DNA of 40,802 nt, taken from Thermoanaerobacterium sp. PSU-2. Lineage in GTDB: Bacteria > Bacillota > Thermoanaerobacteria > Thermoanaerobacterales > Thermoanaerobacteraceae. A program made the position numbers and the translations under genes. Under the pieces are notes generated by a model. It searched no databases, was not told the origin of the DNA, and was given only the letters and a program-made list of their open reading frames with translations. The stretch is taken from the NCBI RefSeq assembly GCF_002102475.1, contig NZ_MSQD01000017.1, positions 1 to 40,802 of the forward strand. The letters run 5' to 3'. Positions 27,101 to 34,247 of the stretch are shown one piece after another; positions within the stretch are counted from its first letter, which is position 1; every line of letters begins with the position of its first letter.

Positions 27101-27304
27101 ACCGTCCAAAGAAGCCCATTTGTGAGGAACTGATACTATCGAATCGGCTGCCTGAGATGGATATGACACATTGGCATTTTCACTTGTTGTAATATTGATT
27201 GATTGATCCATGAAAGGATTTGTATAATCTATTTGGCATTTTGCACTGACTTGTCGCTTGTTTGCTTTCATCTGGTTTAGAAAATCTTGTGTTACTGCGT
27301 ACAT
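24185..27304 (-). CDS. Large tail-tip/fibre protein with internal duplications (1039 aa)
   Basis: Residues 1-250 and about 730-1039 look like the tail-associated minor structural protein of Gram-positive siphophages. The late part includes VTARDRLELL-like sequence and a domain ending WRGNPALLLGDKVTVKGNDYYV. The middle is repetitive: TQADFTTGTLTNVV recurs as TQADFQAGTLTNVV about 40 residues later, and a longer segment ending RETLSTADTTITPALNDLTV recurs as RETLTTTDITVTPTLQSLTV. Between them lies a galactose-binding-like beta segment with different base composition. A GC-richer patch at 25661-25800 contrasts with AT-rich surroundings, suggesting mosaic exchange. Confidence 0.8.
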   Translation of the reverse strand: MYAVTQDFLNQMKANKRQVSAKCQIDYTNPFMDQSINITTSENANVSYPSQAADSIVSVPHKWASLDGSWALNGSYYLAPTQDLLSQYQFGWWGSQMSGADGSFVSPYPTLTVTHFARPIHTLTVVGDSARGEYPTDFTIDLYASDGTKLYTKSVTGNNQVNWSYALPSPVLDVTKQVLTITKWNIPNRQVKITEFFTSIQETYYNDDIVKIDLLEEREASQGSLPVGNISANEVTLTLVNKDKKFNVDNTQSPLNNLLKPNRKIKLWLGFKSDGEGNNIAETEATQADFTTGTLTNVVSTTSGLQLAKTGADYSKTETTQADFQAGTLTNVVATSAGDLELILPDNNIISPRNSIFSNANIGDWTTFFYYGSSVSAVYDNIDTWNGYPSVKITKSGNGDSGITLYITGLTANTDYIAYMMVNIPISGTTDGNGIIFIVNGANNAGIAATHLYTATNGWKLVKLNFNSGTETSINFRITTGDIPTVYVTNIHLVANQSISGSRLSPVYDISSVGTAANSTISWNATMPANTSLTVETNLSLDGGATWQGWQVCTNGGAIPGITKGTNLSNARLQVRETLSTADTTITPALNDLTVSITSAYSTMGNRVSNIIDLSPVNITTGSSISWNANIPIDTNIMIETSLDGGTTWQQCINGGKIPQISYGDNLADKSLMIRETLTTTDITVTPTLQSLTVQVNHEEWVPLGTFWSLDWDSPDDVLEATITARDRLELLRKGTYQSSTVQTNVSLYTLAQQVLQDAGLDSTEYNIDTALQSIVVPYAWFNSTTHREALRIIAEAALAVVYADRDGIIQIKSFNSVGTDILEITDDDYFLPLRNPSQQSQVSNKIIVNTNPLAPQATQEVYRSNSPITVPANGSTTITAFYNQTPVINATASIDGSPSGISIVSATYYGWGATVKIQNTNSTSTSVTLVINGQPLTVQNKEQYIAQDDTSITENGELRYEYPDNPLIQTLSQAQQIAETLLASVKDARRDIQMDWRGNPALLLGDKVTVKGNDYYVIRQEISWQGYLEANLTGRKVE

Positions 27305-27315
27305 ATCATCACTTC

Positions 27316-27666
27316 CTATGGCATCAATAATGCTGCTATTGTAACTCCATCTACTGCGCTATAATCTATCGCCACCTGACCTGCAAGTCCGTCAGTCTGG
27401 TTATATATGCTTGTATCCAAAGGCCCTATAAATACTGCCGTATGAGCTGCAACTGTTACAATTCTATCTGCAAGCTTAAGGCCATTTACTGCATATCCAC
27501 TTCTTATAGTCACATTAACGTCTGTATCTGAATCATTTTTAACGTGTAATATCACTTTGCCGTTGTTTTCTACTGCATGTCCGTCTGTTGTAGCTGGCGA
27601 ATATGCAGCTGTAAGACCTGTATCACTTAATTGTTGTCTCGCCAAACTCACTCTTGTTGTTGCCAT
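27316..27666 (-). CDS. Phage tail-module protein of unknown function (116 aa)
   Basis: This small beta-rich protein (KVILHVKNDSDTDVNVTIRS, then VTVAAHTAVFIGPLDTSIYN) is typical of minor structural proteins beside tail-tip genes, possibly a head or tail decoration protein. The segment KNDSDTDVNVTI is echoed by spacer 2108-2144, which encodes KNNSTVDVAVTI. The gene is therefore conserved in phages seen by this lineage. It is part of the continuous minus-strand late operon. Confidence 0.7.
   Translation of the reverse strand: MATTRVSLARQQLSDTGLTAAYSPATTDGHAVENNGKVILHVKNDSDTDVNVTIRSGYAVNGLKLADRIVTVAAHTAVFIGPLDTSIYNQTDGLAGQVAIDYSAVDGVTIAALLMP
27505..27541 (+). other. Diverged match to spacer 2108-2144
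   Basis: Alignment is clear at protein level (KNNSTVDVAVTI against KNDSDTDVNVTI) but the DNA has many differences. The flank here is TCT, not CC-containing, because the next arginine codon is AGA. Confidence 0.6.
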
Positions 27667-27678
27667 GTTATCGCCTCC

Positions 27679-28020
27679 TTATTGCTCTGTGAAATTAATC
27701 GTTAAATTCCATAATTTTACTCCATTTATCATTGACACTAAATCTGCGCTTGGGTCTCCGTCCACAAAGCATGTTATTGTATTATCTTGTCCCGCATCCG
27801 GATATGTCAAACTAAAAAACGGCTTATTAGCCGCTATTGTGTTCATGATTGTTTGAAAATCAGTATCGCTTAAATTAACCCATGATACTTTGACTTTTTT
27901 CTTTGTTGCAATTAGTTCAATCTGCATCTTACCGCTTGCTGCTCTACTTGTTTTTGTTATATCAGTTGAGCCAACATTTACAGCATTGGGTGTTGCTACT
28001 GTTACGCCTGCTATTTGCAT
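27679..28020 (-). CDS. Phage tail-module protein, unknown function (113 aa)
   Basis: It overlaps the tape measure stop (TAATG junction), so it is translationally coupled. The protein is beta-rich with KMQIELIATKKKVKVSW and ends INGVKLWNLTINFTEQ, recalling small distal-tail proteins of Gram-positive siphophages. A spacer (2175-2211) encodes SDLTKSSRTA, matching TDITKTSRAA of this protein. I cannot name the family with confidence. Confidence 0.7.
   Translation of the reverse strand: MQIAGVTVATPNAVNVGSTDITKTSRAASGKMQIELIATKKKVKVSWVNLSDTDFQTIMNTIAANKPFFSLTYPDAGQDNTITCFVDGDPSADLVSMINGVKLWNLTINFTEQ
27936..27972 (+). other. Diverged match to spacer 2175-2211
   Basis: The spacer encodes SDLTKSSRTA and the prophage TDITKTSRAA in the same frame. 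DNA identity is moderate and the flank is CGC. Confidence 0.55.
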
Positions 28021-30404
28021 TAGTTAGTCACCCCTTGAAATATAAGATTAAGGCCCTGTCTCTGCCCTTCTCTGATTATCGCAGGCAATAGTATTCTTGC
28101 TAGCATATTGCTGGATGCAGTATCAATGCGTATTGTCATTTCTTTGTTGTTATCATTATTTGTCGATACTGATTTTACTTTCATAACATCAATCAATGCC
28201 TGATATGTCGCTTGATACGTTGCATCGTGTATAGTTTGTTGCAAATTTGTATTGCTAGTAATTCCACTATTACCAACATTTGGACTTATGGTAGGTGTTG
28301 TTGCTGTCATTAATGGTGTATTAATGCTTAAATTCATATCTGTTGCAAGGCCTTGAACTGCTTTTTGCACTTGATATTTGTTTTGTTCAATACCTTTTGC
28401 TAATCCACTCATAAAATCAGGCATCCAACTTTCATAATCAGCTAAAGGCCCTTCATCTGGTGCGCTAAAATGCAAATAACTTCTTATTGTGTTTGCTACA
28501 GTTTTAACTGTATTTGTAATGCTACTTATCATGCTTTTTATACCATTTATAAAGCCATTTATCATGTCTTTGCCCCATTCAATCGCTTCAGATGGCAAGG
28601 ATTTTATCCAATCAATAGCATTGTTTATCCCATTCACAATAGCAGTTCTTACATTGCCTACTGTGTTCATTACACCCTCTCTCATGCGATTAAACATATC
28701 AGTTGCTATATTATAAAGGGCAGATGGTAACTCTTTGAACCAATTTATAAGCCCATTCCATATATCTTTAGCACCTTGAACTATATTGTTCCATATATTT
28801 GTTACTGCTGCCTTAAAATTCTCCCAAGCAGTTGATGCTACAGTTTTTATTGCTTCCCAGATGTTACCGAGATCGTCTTTTATATTATTCCATATACCAG
28901 CAATATCTGTTTTTAACTTGCCAAAATTTCCTGTTATTATATCAAGCACTATAAGCACTGCACCTAATACAATATTCTTGATTATGTCCCACGTGCTTTG
29001 GAAAATAGTTTTATAAAAATTCAATGCAGGCTGTAAGAAATTTGTAATACTGTTAAACGCATTAGTTATTGTTTGCACAATGCCGTGCCATACAGTTGTT
29101 ATAGTGTTCACTATTCCATTCCATATGTTTGTAAAGAAAGTTGCTATACCATTCCATACTGTTTGTGCTGTAGTTGCTATTGCATTCCATGCTGTTATGA
29201 TTGCATTTCTAAACCCCTCGTTTGTGTTCCACAAATAAATAATAGTTGCAACAAGCGCTGTTATAAGAGAAATAACAATACCAATCGGGTTAGCAGCCAT
29301 AGCTGCATTTACGCCTAATATTGCAGTCCGTAAACCTTCTAGCATAGTTGGTATACTTTGTATAAAAGTTATAGCTCTAAAAGCTAAAAAACCTGTTACT
29401 ATTCCTCCTAATATAGAAGCAATTGCAGGACCATTAGTTTTTATAAAATTTATTAAGTTTGATACAGTGTTAAATATTCCGTCTATTGTTGTTTTTGCTG
29501 AAGGCGGAAATATTGCTTCTAAACCGTCTTTTAGTCCGCCTTTTTGAAAACCATCCGAAAATTTATTTGTTAGGTCAATGGCTTTTGGCAACGCTGTGCT
29601 AGTTAACCAATCAAATACTGGTTTCATAATTGTACCAAAAGTGATATTCAAATTGTCCTGTAGTGTCGACATTAAGCCGTTAAATGTCGTGCTTTGATTT
29701 TGCATTGCATTATAGAATTGTCCGCCAGCGCTTGTGGCTATTTTAAATGCGTTCGCAACATCTTGTGCGCTAATTTTTCCTTTTGACATCTCATCTCTAA
29801 GTTCTGCCATAGATTTACCCGTTTTTTCTGATATGATTTTTAATGGGTTAAATCCAGCATTTACTAACTGTAAAAGGTCCTGTCCTGTAAGTCTGCCATT
29901 TGCTTGTATCTGTGCAAATGCAAGTGCCAATTCATTAAACCGTTCTCTATCGCCCTGCGACACATCACCTAACATTTTTATAGTTGGAATAACTTGATTT
30001 GCTGACATGCCAAAACTCATTAACAATTGTGCTGCTTTAGTTAAATCTTCTGTTTCAAACGGTGTTTTTGCTGCCATCTGTAATAATTGCGTCATAAGAC
30101 TATGTGCTTTTTGCGCACTTCCTAACATTGTAGTAAATGCTACTTGGTTTTGTTGTAATGTTGCATTGAATTTAATACCTGCACCAATACTATTTTCAAA
30201 GCCGTTTTTTATAGTATCCCATAATGCCACGCCACCCATAGCAGCAAAAACATTTTTAAATACGCTGCCCATTCCTGTTGCACTTTTGCTGACTTTTTCT
30301 ATTGAATCCTGATTTGATTTAAGACTTTTTTCCAATTTTTCCAAAGTCGCTGTTGCTTTGTCTTTTGCTTCTATTATTATTTCGAGAATTTTTTCCGAGT
30401 CCAT
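28020..30404 (-). CDS. Tail tape measure protein
   Basis: This 794-residue protein sets tail length. The N-terminal coiled coil ([16 protein letters not shown]) and tape-measure domain (about residues 80-260; [20 protein letters not shown] and [20 protein letters not shown]) are followed by hydrophobic segments around 325-395. Tryptophan-rich repeats of the WNGI/WNNI type then run over 400-640. The C-terminal [18 protein letters not shown] motif is widespread in phage tape measures. A spacer (1909-1944) encodes [12 protein letters not shown] from this motif using different synonymous codons. The gap before it is occupied by an opposite-strand gene. Confidence 0.96.
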   Translation of the reverse strand: MDSEKILEIIIEAKDKATATLEKLEKSLKSNQDSIEKVSKSATGMGSVFKNVFAAMGGVALWDTIKNGFENSIGAGIKFNATLQQNQVAFTTMLGSAQKAHSLMTQLLQMAAKTPFETEDLTKAAQLLMSFGMSANQVIPTIKMLGDVSQGDRERFNELALAFAQIQANGRLTGQDLLQLVNAGFNPLKIISEKTGKSMAELRDEMSKGKISAQDVANAFKIATSAGGQFYNAMQNQSTTFNGLMSTLQDNLNITFGTIMKPVFDWLTSTALPKAIDLTNKFSDGFQKGGLKDGLEAIFPPSAKTTIDGIFNTVSNLINFIKTNGPAIASILGGIVTGFLAFRAITFIQSIPTMLEGLRTAILGVNAAMAANPIGIVISLITALVATIIYLWNTNEGFRNAIITAWNAIATTAQTVWNGIATFFTNIWNGIVNTITTVWHGIVQTITNAFNSITNFLQPALNFYKTIFQSTWDIIKNIVLGAVLIVLDIITGNFGKLKTDIAGIWNNIKDDLGNIWEAIKTVASTAWENFKAAVTNIWNNIVQGAKDIWNGLINWFKELPSALYNIATDMFNRMREGVMNTVGNVRTAIVNGINNAIDWIKSLPSEAIEWGKDMINGFINGIKSMISSITNTVKTVANTIRSYLHFSAPDEGPLADYESWMPDFMSGLAKGIEQNKYQVQKAVQGLATDMNLSINTPLMTATTPTISPNVGNSGITSNTNLQQTIHDATYQATYQALIDVMKVKSVSTNNDNNKEMTIRIDTASSNMLARILLPAIIREGQRQGLNLIFQGVTN
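28428..28463 (+). other. Protospacer-like site in the tape measure (spacer 1909-1944)
   Basis: 25 of 36 bases match and all 11 differences are synonymous; both encode [15 protein letters not shown] precedes the site on this strand (28425-28427). Differences at crRNA positions 1, 2, 3 and 7 break the seed. Confidence 0.88.
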
Positions 30405-30425
30405 CTACTTTTCACCGCCTCTCGT

Positions 30426-30450
30426 GGTATAATAAAAGAAAAAAGGAGGG
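30426..30450 (+). promoter_or_regulatory. Extended -10 promoter and ribosome site of the antisense cargo gene
   Basis: TGGTATAAT (30426-30433... TATAAT at 30428-30433) is an extended -10 element without a good -35 box. AAGGAGGG (30443-30450) lies seven bases before the TTG start at 30458. The very short leader places both signals just outside the tape-measure start codon. Confidence 0.65.
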
Positions 30451-30457
30451 GTTGATT

Positions 30458-30913
30458 TTGAGCTTATTTGGTAGCAAAGATGAAAAAACAAAAATGTCTG
30501 AAAAATACGGCAAAAGAATTATGGCAGCTATGAGTAAATATGTTGGGGGAAACTTGTCATTAAGCCCCAATGAAGACATTGAAATCATATGTTATGAAAA
30601 AGGCATTGCATTACATCCAGCTAAATACTTTTTAAATTATGAAAATGACGAATTCATAACATATGACAGATTGCAGCCTACATCCTTTAAAACTGAAGAA
30701 CAAATATCCAAAGATGTAACATTAACAAGATTATTGCTTGTAGGAATATTTGCTTTTGGTCTTAAAAAGAAACGCGTCACTCATGAACAATATCTCATCA
30801 TCAACTATGACAAAGAGTCCAACGGCATATTTCAAATACCGAAACTATATATTAACATAGTTGCCAAAATCAATGAAGCACGTTCTAAATATTTATCTAG
30901 CTTTTCAGGCTAA
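30458..30913 (+). CDS. Opposite-strand prophage cargo gene (moron), unknown function
   Basis: This protein of 151 residues is read against the late operon, between tail chaperones and tape measure. The TTG at 30458 is chosen because AAGGAGGG precedes it by seven bases; the longer frame starting at 30353 runs through tape-measure DNA. The protein has an N-terminal basic part, a beta-rich middle (EDIEIICYEKGIALHPAKYFLNY), a hydrophobic stretch (LTRLLLVGIFAFGL) and YLIINYDKESNGIFQ, with the look of a PH-like sensor domain. It ends four bases inside the convergent chaperone extension. It has its own promoter, so it could be expressed in the lysogen. Confidence 0.75.
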   Translation: MSLFGSKDEKTKMSEKYGKRIMAAMSKYVGGNLSLSPNEDIEIICYEKGIALHPAKYFLNYENDEFITYDRLQPTSFKTEEQISKDVTLTRLLLVGIFAFGLKKKRVTHEQYLIINYDKESNGIFQIPKLYINIVAKINEARSKYLSSFSG

Positions 30914-31141
30914 GAAGGTTGAATCTCCGCTTCCGCCCTTGCAAATATCATAAAGTATTGGTAGTCCTCATAATACTGGTCATTTAACCCACCACTTTCA
31001 GGGAGGCAATGTAGCTGCTTGCATAAACAATAATCGTTCATCTTTTGTACAATGTCAGGATGTTCGGCTGCCAACTTTTCGATTGGCAGCCTTTTTGCTG
31101 CCATAATATACATTCTACGGGCAATTTCTAATTTTTTTTTG
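30910..31141 (-). CDS. Tail assembly chaperone, frameshift extension (gpT-like part)
   Basis: This reading frame continues the preceding chaperone gene after a -1 slip on nine A residues. It adds KLEIARRMYIMAAKRLPIEK and the remainder, ending AEAEIQPS. The open 67-codon part beginning at ATG 31113 has no evident ribosome site of its own, so it is best read as the extension of the fused gpGT-type chaperone. From the start of the first gene to this stop, 575 bases plus one re-read base give exactly 192 codons. Such fusions wrap the tape measure protein during tail assembly. Confidence 0.85.
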
Positions 31142-31484
31142 GCACTTCATTCCACACTTCTGCAATACAATTATCTACCCAATTGCCACTATCGACATCA
31201 AGGTTTCTATATGTGTCTAAAAGAGCATCTCCTGTTATCTCCTGTCCTGCTATTACAAACTTCTGAGCAACTGTCTTAAACATGAACTCGTTTATAGCCT
31301 GCTGGTCTATTTTTAGACTATCTATTGTCGGCTTAGTTGGATCTGCCATATTTACATCTGCCATGTCGATTATCATTTGCTGTCTTTTGTCATAGTCTCT
31401 TTTTCTTACTTTTGCTAATGTGACTAATTTGTCTCCATTCTCGTCTACAAATTCCCTTATATCATCATCTCTAACTATTCTCAT
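31128..31484 (-). CDS. Tail assembly chaperone (gpG-like), short form
   Basis: This 118-residue, mainly helical acidic protein lies between the tail tube and tape measure genes, the fixed place of the G/GT chaperones. It ends EVPKKN, stop, where the stop directly follows the A9 run that serves as slippery site. Most ribosomes should make this short form; a minority slip and make the fusion of about 191 residues. The ATG has a modest ribosome site (AGGAGG-like sequence upstream). Confidence 0.85.
   Translation of the reverse strand: MRIVRDDDIREFVDENGDKLVTLAKVRKRDYDKRQQMIIDMADVNMADPTKPTIDSLKIDQQAINEFMFKTVAQKFVIAGQEITGDALLDTYRNLDVDSGNWVDNCIAEVWNEVPKKN
31132..31140 (-). promoter_or_regulatory. 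A9 slippery site for programmed -1 frameshift
   Basis: On the minus strand the codons CCA AAA AAA AAT TAG let both tRNA-Lys slip back one base, to read AAA AAA AAA TTA and enter the gpT-like frame. The site contains the heptamer A AAA AAA and sits immediately before the short-form stop. Confidence 0.85.
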
Positions 31485-31494
31485 ACTATACCTC

Positions 31495-32430
31495 CTATAC
31501 TGTTAAATCAGCGACACTGTTTACTGCCGTGACAGTTATTATGTTACTTGTCGACGGGTCTTGGAATACGGTATAATCTGCATCGGCAGTGACTGGCCCG
31601 TCTTTAATTTCCTGTGCAAATCCTTTACTGAAACCTGCTGCTGGAATATCAATCGTTAATGATTTGCCTCCGCTTGCAGTCAAATTTATATTTATTGCTA
31701 CCGTAGTTGCATTTACAAATGCTTGATACAATGTTGACGGATAATCTATAAATGTTATTTTGCCTGTTATCTTTGGCTTATTTTTTCTGACTATCTGTGT
31801 TGGATACCTGCTTGTACCGATTGGGAATTGTGCCTCAAGCTGATTGTCTATGTCTAATTGAATATTGTCAACATCTGCCATAGCTGTACCGCCAATAGTA
31901 ATCGTTGCGTTCAACATCGTTAAGTAATCTGTGACATATGCAGGCGTACTTGTTAATGTTGCGTTGTCTGTGTGATTAAGGCCATACCATTCCATTGTCA
32001 GCTTTGCTACATCACCTGCTGCACAAGCCAGCGATAGTTTATTGATATATACACCTGATTGTTTCATTTGTATTGCGACTTCGTTACCTTCGACTGTCAA
32101 TGATGGCAACTGTCCTGCTGGGTCTAATGTTATAGTGTGTGTATATGTTGTCGTGCCTGCCACTGTTGCCTTACCGAGTGCCCAATAAAATGGATGTGGC
32201 AAAGATGCTGTTAGCAATGTGGATAATTTTCCGGTTGGTGTTATTGTGCCTGCCAAGCTTGGCGCATCACCAAGCGAGCCGAAATTCGTTTTGAGGTCTA
32301 TAGGTTTATGGTCTTGATTTAAGATAAAGCTATCTGTTTGAAAAAATTGTGATACTGTTGCCTGCGCTGTTCCCGGTGTAGTCTCTTTTTTAAAACCTAT
32401 CCAGCCAAGACCGCCATAATAATTAGCCAT
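31495..32430 (-). CDS. Major tail tube protein
   Basis: This protein of about 311 residues, starting MANYYGGLGWIGFKKE, matches phage tail tube proteins. It has an early IDLKTNFGSLGDAPSLAG segment and two similar beta-domains (TGKLSTLL, IKLTAS-like strands; VDNIQLDIDNQLEAQFPIGTSRYPTQI). The ATG at 32430 is preferred over the GTG at 32439 because GGAAGGAAG stands right before it. It polymerises into the inner tube of the siphovirus tail. It lies between the tail terminator region and the chaperones, and overlaps the small upstream gene by eight bases. Confidence 0.9.
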   Translation of the reverse strand: MANYYGGLGWIGFKKETTPGTAQATVSQFFQTDSFILNQDHKPIDLKTNFGSLGDAPSLAGTITPTGKLSTLLTASLPHPFYWALGKATVAGTTTYTHTITLDPAGQLPSLTVEGNEVAIQMKQSGVYINKLSLACAAGDVAKLTMEWYGLNHTDNATLTSTPAYVTDYLTMLNATITIGGTAMADVDNIQLDIDNQLEAQFPIGTSRYPTQIVRKNKPKITGKITFIDYPSTLYQAFVNATTVAININLTASGGKSLTIDIPAAGFSKGFAQEIKDGPVTADADYTVFQDPSTSNIITVTAVNSVADLTV

Positions 32431-32608
32431 TATTCTCACTTCCTTCCGTGTTATCTGTTACTACTGTGTCAGAATTAATTGTATTTATCTGTTGTACATT
32501 TACATCATCAACTGTCACTGTACCAACATCCGGTATAAAAACTTCTTTATATAGCATTATCTGGTCTTTACATTTTTCAATTGCTTCCTGTTTAGTCAAG
32601 GTTATCAC
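32423..32608 (-). CDS. Small phage protein of the neck-tail region (61 aa)
   Basis: This 61-residue acidic protein, MITLTKQEAIEKCKDQIMLY and so on, lies between the tail terminator-like gene and the tail tube, overlapping both by a few bases. Its tail is asparagine/glutamate-rich (TEGSENNG). I know no function. Tight overlaps on both sides support it as real. Confidence 0.65.
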   Translation of the reverse strand: MITLTKQEAIEKCKDQIMLYKEVFIPDVGTVTVDDVNVQQINTINSDTVVTDNTEGSENNG

Positions 32609-33027
32609 CTCGCATAATATTTCGTATATCTAACTTTTATAAGTGCCATTCTAACCATTCCGTCAAGGTTGTTGCGATATTCAATTTGCGGTATTCCAAC
32701 TAACATAAGATTGTCATATGGTTGTGGATTCTTAAATATCAAATCTTTGATTTGCTGTGCTGTATCGTTCAAAAAATCCTCATTAGCCTGTCCTCTATCA
32801 TCACTATTCATTTCTTGTGTTGCATCTACACCTACAAGAATTTGTAAATCCAACGTACTCGTAAATGTGCCGCTTGCTTTCCAGCTAACAGTTTCGCTAT
32901 CACTATATATCATTACAAGTGGACACCAATCAGCTTTTGGCATAATTGGATATCCACTCATAAATGTTTTTATTCCAGTCAGATTAGTCTGCAATAAATT
33001 ACTTAAAAATTGTCGTGTCTCTTTCAT
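32605..33027 (-). CDS. Tail terminator-like protein (140 aa)
   Basis: Located between the HK97 gp10-like gene and the tail tube, this 140-residue alpha/beta protein fits tail terminator (gpU-like) or minor tail proteins that close the tail. It has VMIYSDSETVSWKASGTFTS, a strand LDLQILVG and a helix AQQIKDLIF. Spacer 1449-1485 encodes VNWKATGTFAS, aligning with VSWKASGTFTS here and flanked by a CCA. Function is inferred from order and size. Confidence 0.72.
   Translation of the reverse strand: MKETRQFLSNLLQTNLTGIKTFMSGYPIMPKADWCPLVMIYSDSETVSWKASGTFTSTLDLQILVGVDATQEMNSDDRGQANEDFLNDTAQQIKDLIFKNPQPYDNLMLVGIPQIEYRNNLDGMVRMALIKVRYTKYYAR
32853..32889 (+). other. Protospacer-like site in the tail terminator gene (spacer 1449-1485)
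   Basis: 26 of 37 bases match, with protein-level conservation (VNWKATGTFAS against VSWKASGTFTS). CCA precedes the site on this strand (32850-32852). Several seed positions differ. Confidence 0.8.
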
Positions 33028-33030
33028 AAG

Positions 33031-33480
33031 TTACAACTCCCATTTAAAGGATTTTAACACAGTATCAGCAGCAGGGTGCAAAAACGGATGTGCTTTTGTT
33101 CCACGCATAGCTATTGCCCTTTGCAAAGCACCGGCTGGTATGCCTTTTCTTTTTGCCCAAAGCTGCCATGTATTTTCGTTGCCATTCCAAGGCAACCAGT
33201 GTGGCTTTGTGCCATACTCAACCGCAAGTGGATAATTAAATCCACTTTGAGTCTTTGCAGGATCATAAACTCTTGTATACAACGAAAATGGCCCGCTTTT
33301 AATGACTTCATACGTAATTCTACTTCTTAACAATCCTGATACGCCTACAGGTGCTCTTTTCTTTGCTTCTGCGCTTATCATCAAACCTACTTTTGTAAAC
33401 TGTTTTTCAACATTTTGTGCCATTTGCTCGACATCTTTCTTTATACTCAATACACCTTCTACCACAATCTCGAGATCCAT
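33031..33480 (-). CDS. HK97 gp10-family head-tail protein
   Basis: The 149-residue protein has the gp10 pattern: an N-terminal helix (VEQMAQNVEKQFTKVGLMI), then EAKKRAPVGVSGLLRSRI, the conserved P-V-x-x-x-x-L-R-x-S/R-I motif, and LAVEYGTKPH in the middle, with HPFLHPA near the end. Family members join head and tail. The start region is the best spacer match in the window (spacer 1317-1352, three mismatches). Confidence 0.92.
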   Translation of the reverse strand: MDLEIVVEGVLSIKKDVEQMAQNVEKQFTKVGLMISAEAKKRAPVGVSGLLRSRITYEVIKSGPFSLYTRVYDPAKTQSGFNYPLAVEYGTKPHWLPWNGNENTWQLWAKRKGIPAGALQRAIAMRGTKAHPFLHPAADTVLKSFKWEL

Positions 33481-33492
33481 TTATATCACCTT
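33457..33492 (-). other. Best protospacer match: start of the gp10-family gene (spacer 1317-1352)
   Basis: 33 of 36 bases match. Mismatches lie at crRNA positions 25, 28 and 30, so the first 24 positions are perfect. The trinucleotide 5' of the protospacer on the minus strand is CCG (plus 33493-33495, CGG). The site covers the ribosome-site region and first eight codons of the gene. Confidence 0.97.
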
Positions 33493-34023
33493 CGGCCATT
33501 TCCTGTATTGATTAGCAACTGCATCCCAGTAGTCGTCACCTGTTAGCCTTCCATTGTACAAGTCGGCATGTTGAAATACCATTGTTATACCATTTGTTGT
33601 CATGCTGTTTAATGCAGGGCCTTCCGGCGTATCCTGCTTTACTAATATTTTTTTCGTCATCCAAAGCGCCAATTCCTTAATAGGTTGTGGTAAAACAGAA
33701 TATCCTGCTGTGTAGGATATTGTTATCATTCTTGTATATGGCATCTGATAGAATGCAATGCCCCAGCCATACACGTCATATGTCGTTGGGTCTATTATTG
33801 CGCCTGTTTGGTCTGTTACTTGCGTTACTGTTGCTACTGGTTGATGTTTGAGATATATGACGCTATCCAACATTCGGCTTTCTGTGTATGTGCTTTGTTC
33901 AAATTCCTGTCCGCAATAATTCTCAATCCGTTGTTTCACAAAATCATGCACACTCTGATAATCTGTTGCTGTGACTGTTTTCCCCAGATACGTGTTTAAC
34001 TCATCGTTTGTAAAATACGCCAT
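33481..34023 (-). CDS. Head-tail connector protein (gp6-like)
   Basis: This 180-residue protein starts with FTNDELNTYLGKTV, then QSVHDFVKQRIENYCGQEFEQ, typical of phage gp6-like head-tail connectors, which form the ring below the portal. It lies between the small gene at 34035 and the gp10-like gene, the usual connector position. The stop abuts the gp10 start by one base. It appears intact. Confidence 0.85.
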   Translation of the reverse strand: MAYFTNDELNTYLGKTVTATDYQSVHDFVKQRIENYCGQEFEQSTYTESRMLDSVIYLKHQPVATVTQVTDQTGAIIDPTTYDVYGWGIAFYQMPYTRMITISYTAGYSVLPQPIKELALWMTKKILVKQDTPEGPALNSMTTNGITMVFQHADLYNGRLTGDDYWDAVANQYRKWPKVI

Positions 34024-34034
34024 AGACTACCACC

Positions 34035-34208
34035 TCACTTTTCTATGGCTTTATTCTTTGTCTTGTCCTCCGATACTTCCAATATTTCTACAAGTCCCAT
34101 TTCTGCATATTGCACAGCCAATTTTTTGTCTACCTCGATTATGTCATCTTTTTGTGCTATTCTGCCTTCATGTATAAGAGCGTTATGTTTTAATACTTTT
34201 GCTTTCAT
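34035..34208 (-). CDS. Small phage protein, capsid-connector intergenic gene (57 aa)
   Basis: A short frame starting MKAKVLKHNALIHEGRI and ending TKNKAIEK lies between the capsid gene and the connector. It has a good ribosome site (TGAGGTGATG). The middle, IIEVDKKLAVQYAEMGLVEI, resembles small head proteins (Ig-like or Rho-N-like capsid accessory proteins) often encoded here. Function is unknown. It fills the gap of about 220 bp left by the larger genes. Confidence 0.7.
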   Translation of the reverse strand: MKAKVLKHNALIHEGRIAQKDDIIEVDKKLAVQYAEMGLVEILEVSEDKTKNKAIEK

Positions 34209-34247
34209 GTCATCACCTCAAAAAGCAAGCATAGTAGGGAAAACCTA

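Noticed and set aside
30353..30457. Longer N-terminus for the opposite-strand gene at 30458
   Set aside because: The extra 35 codons overlap the tape-measure start and lack a ribosome site, while AAGGAGGG is ideally placed before TTG 30458.
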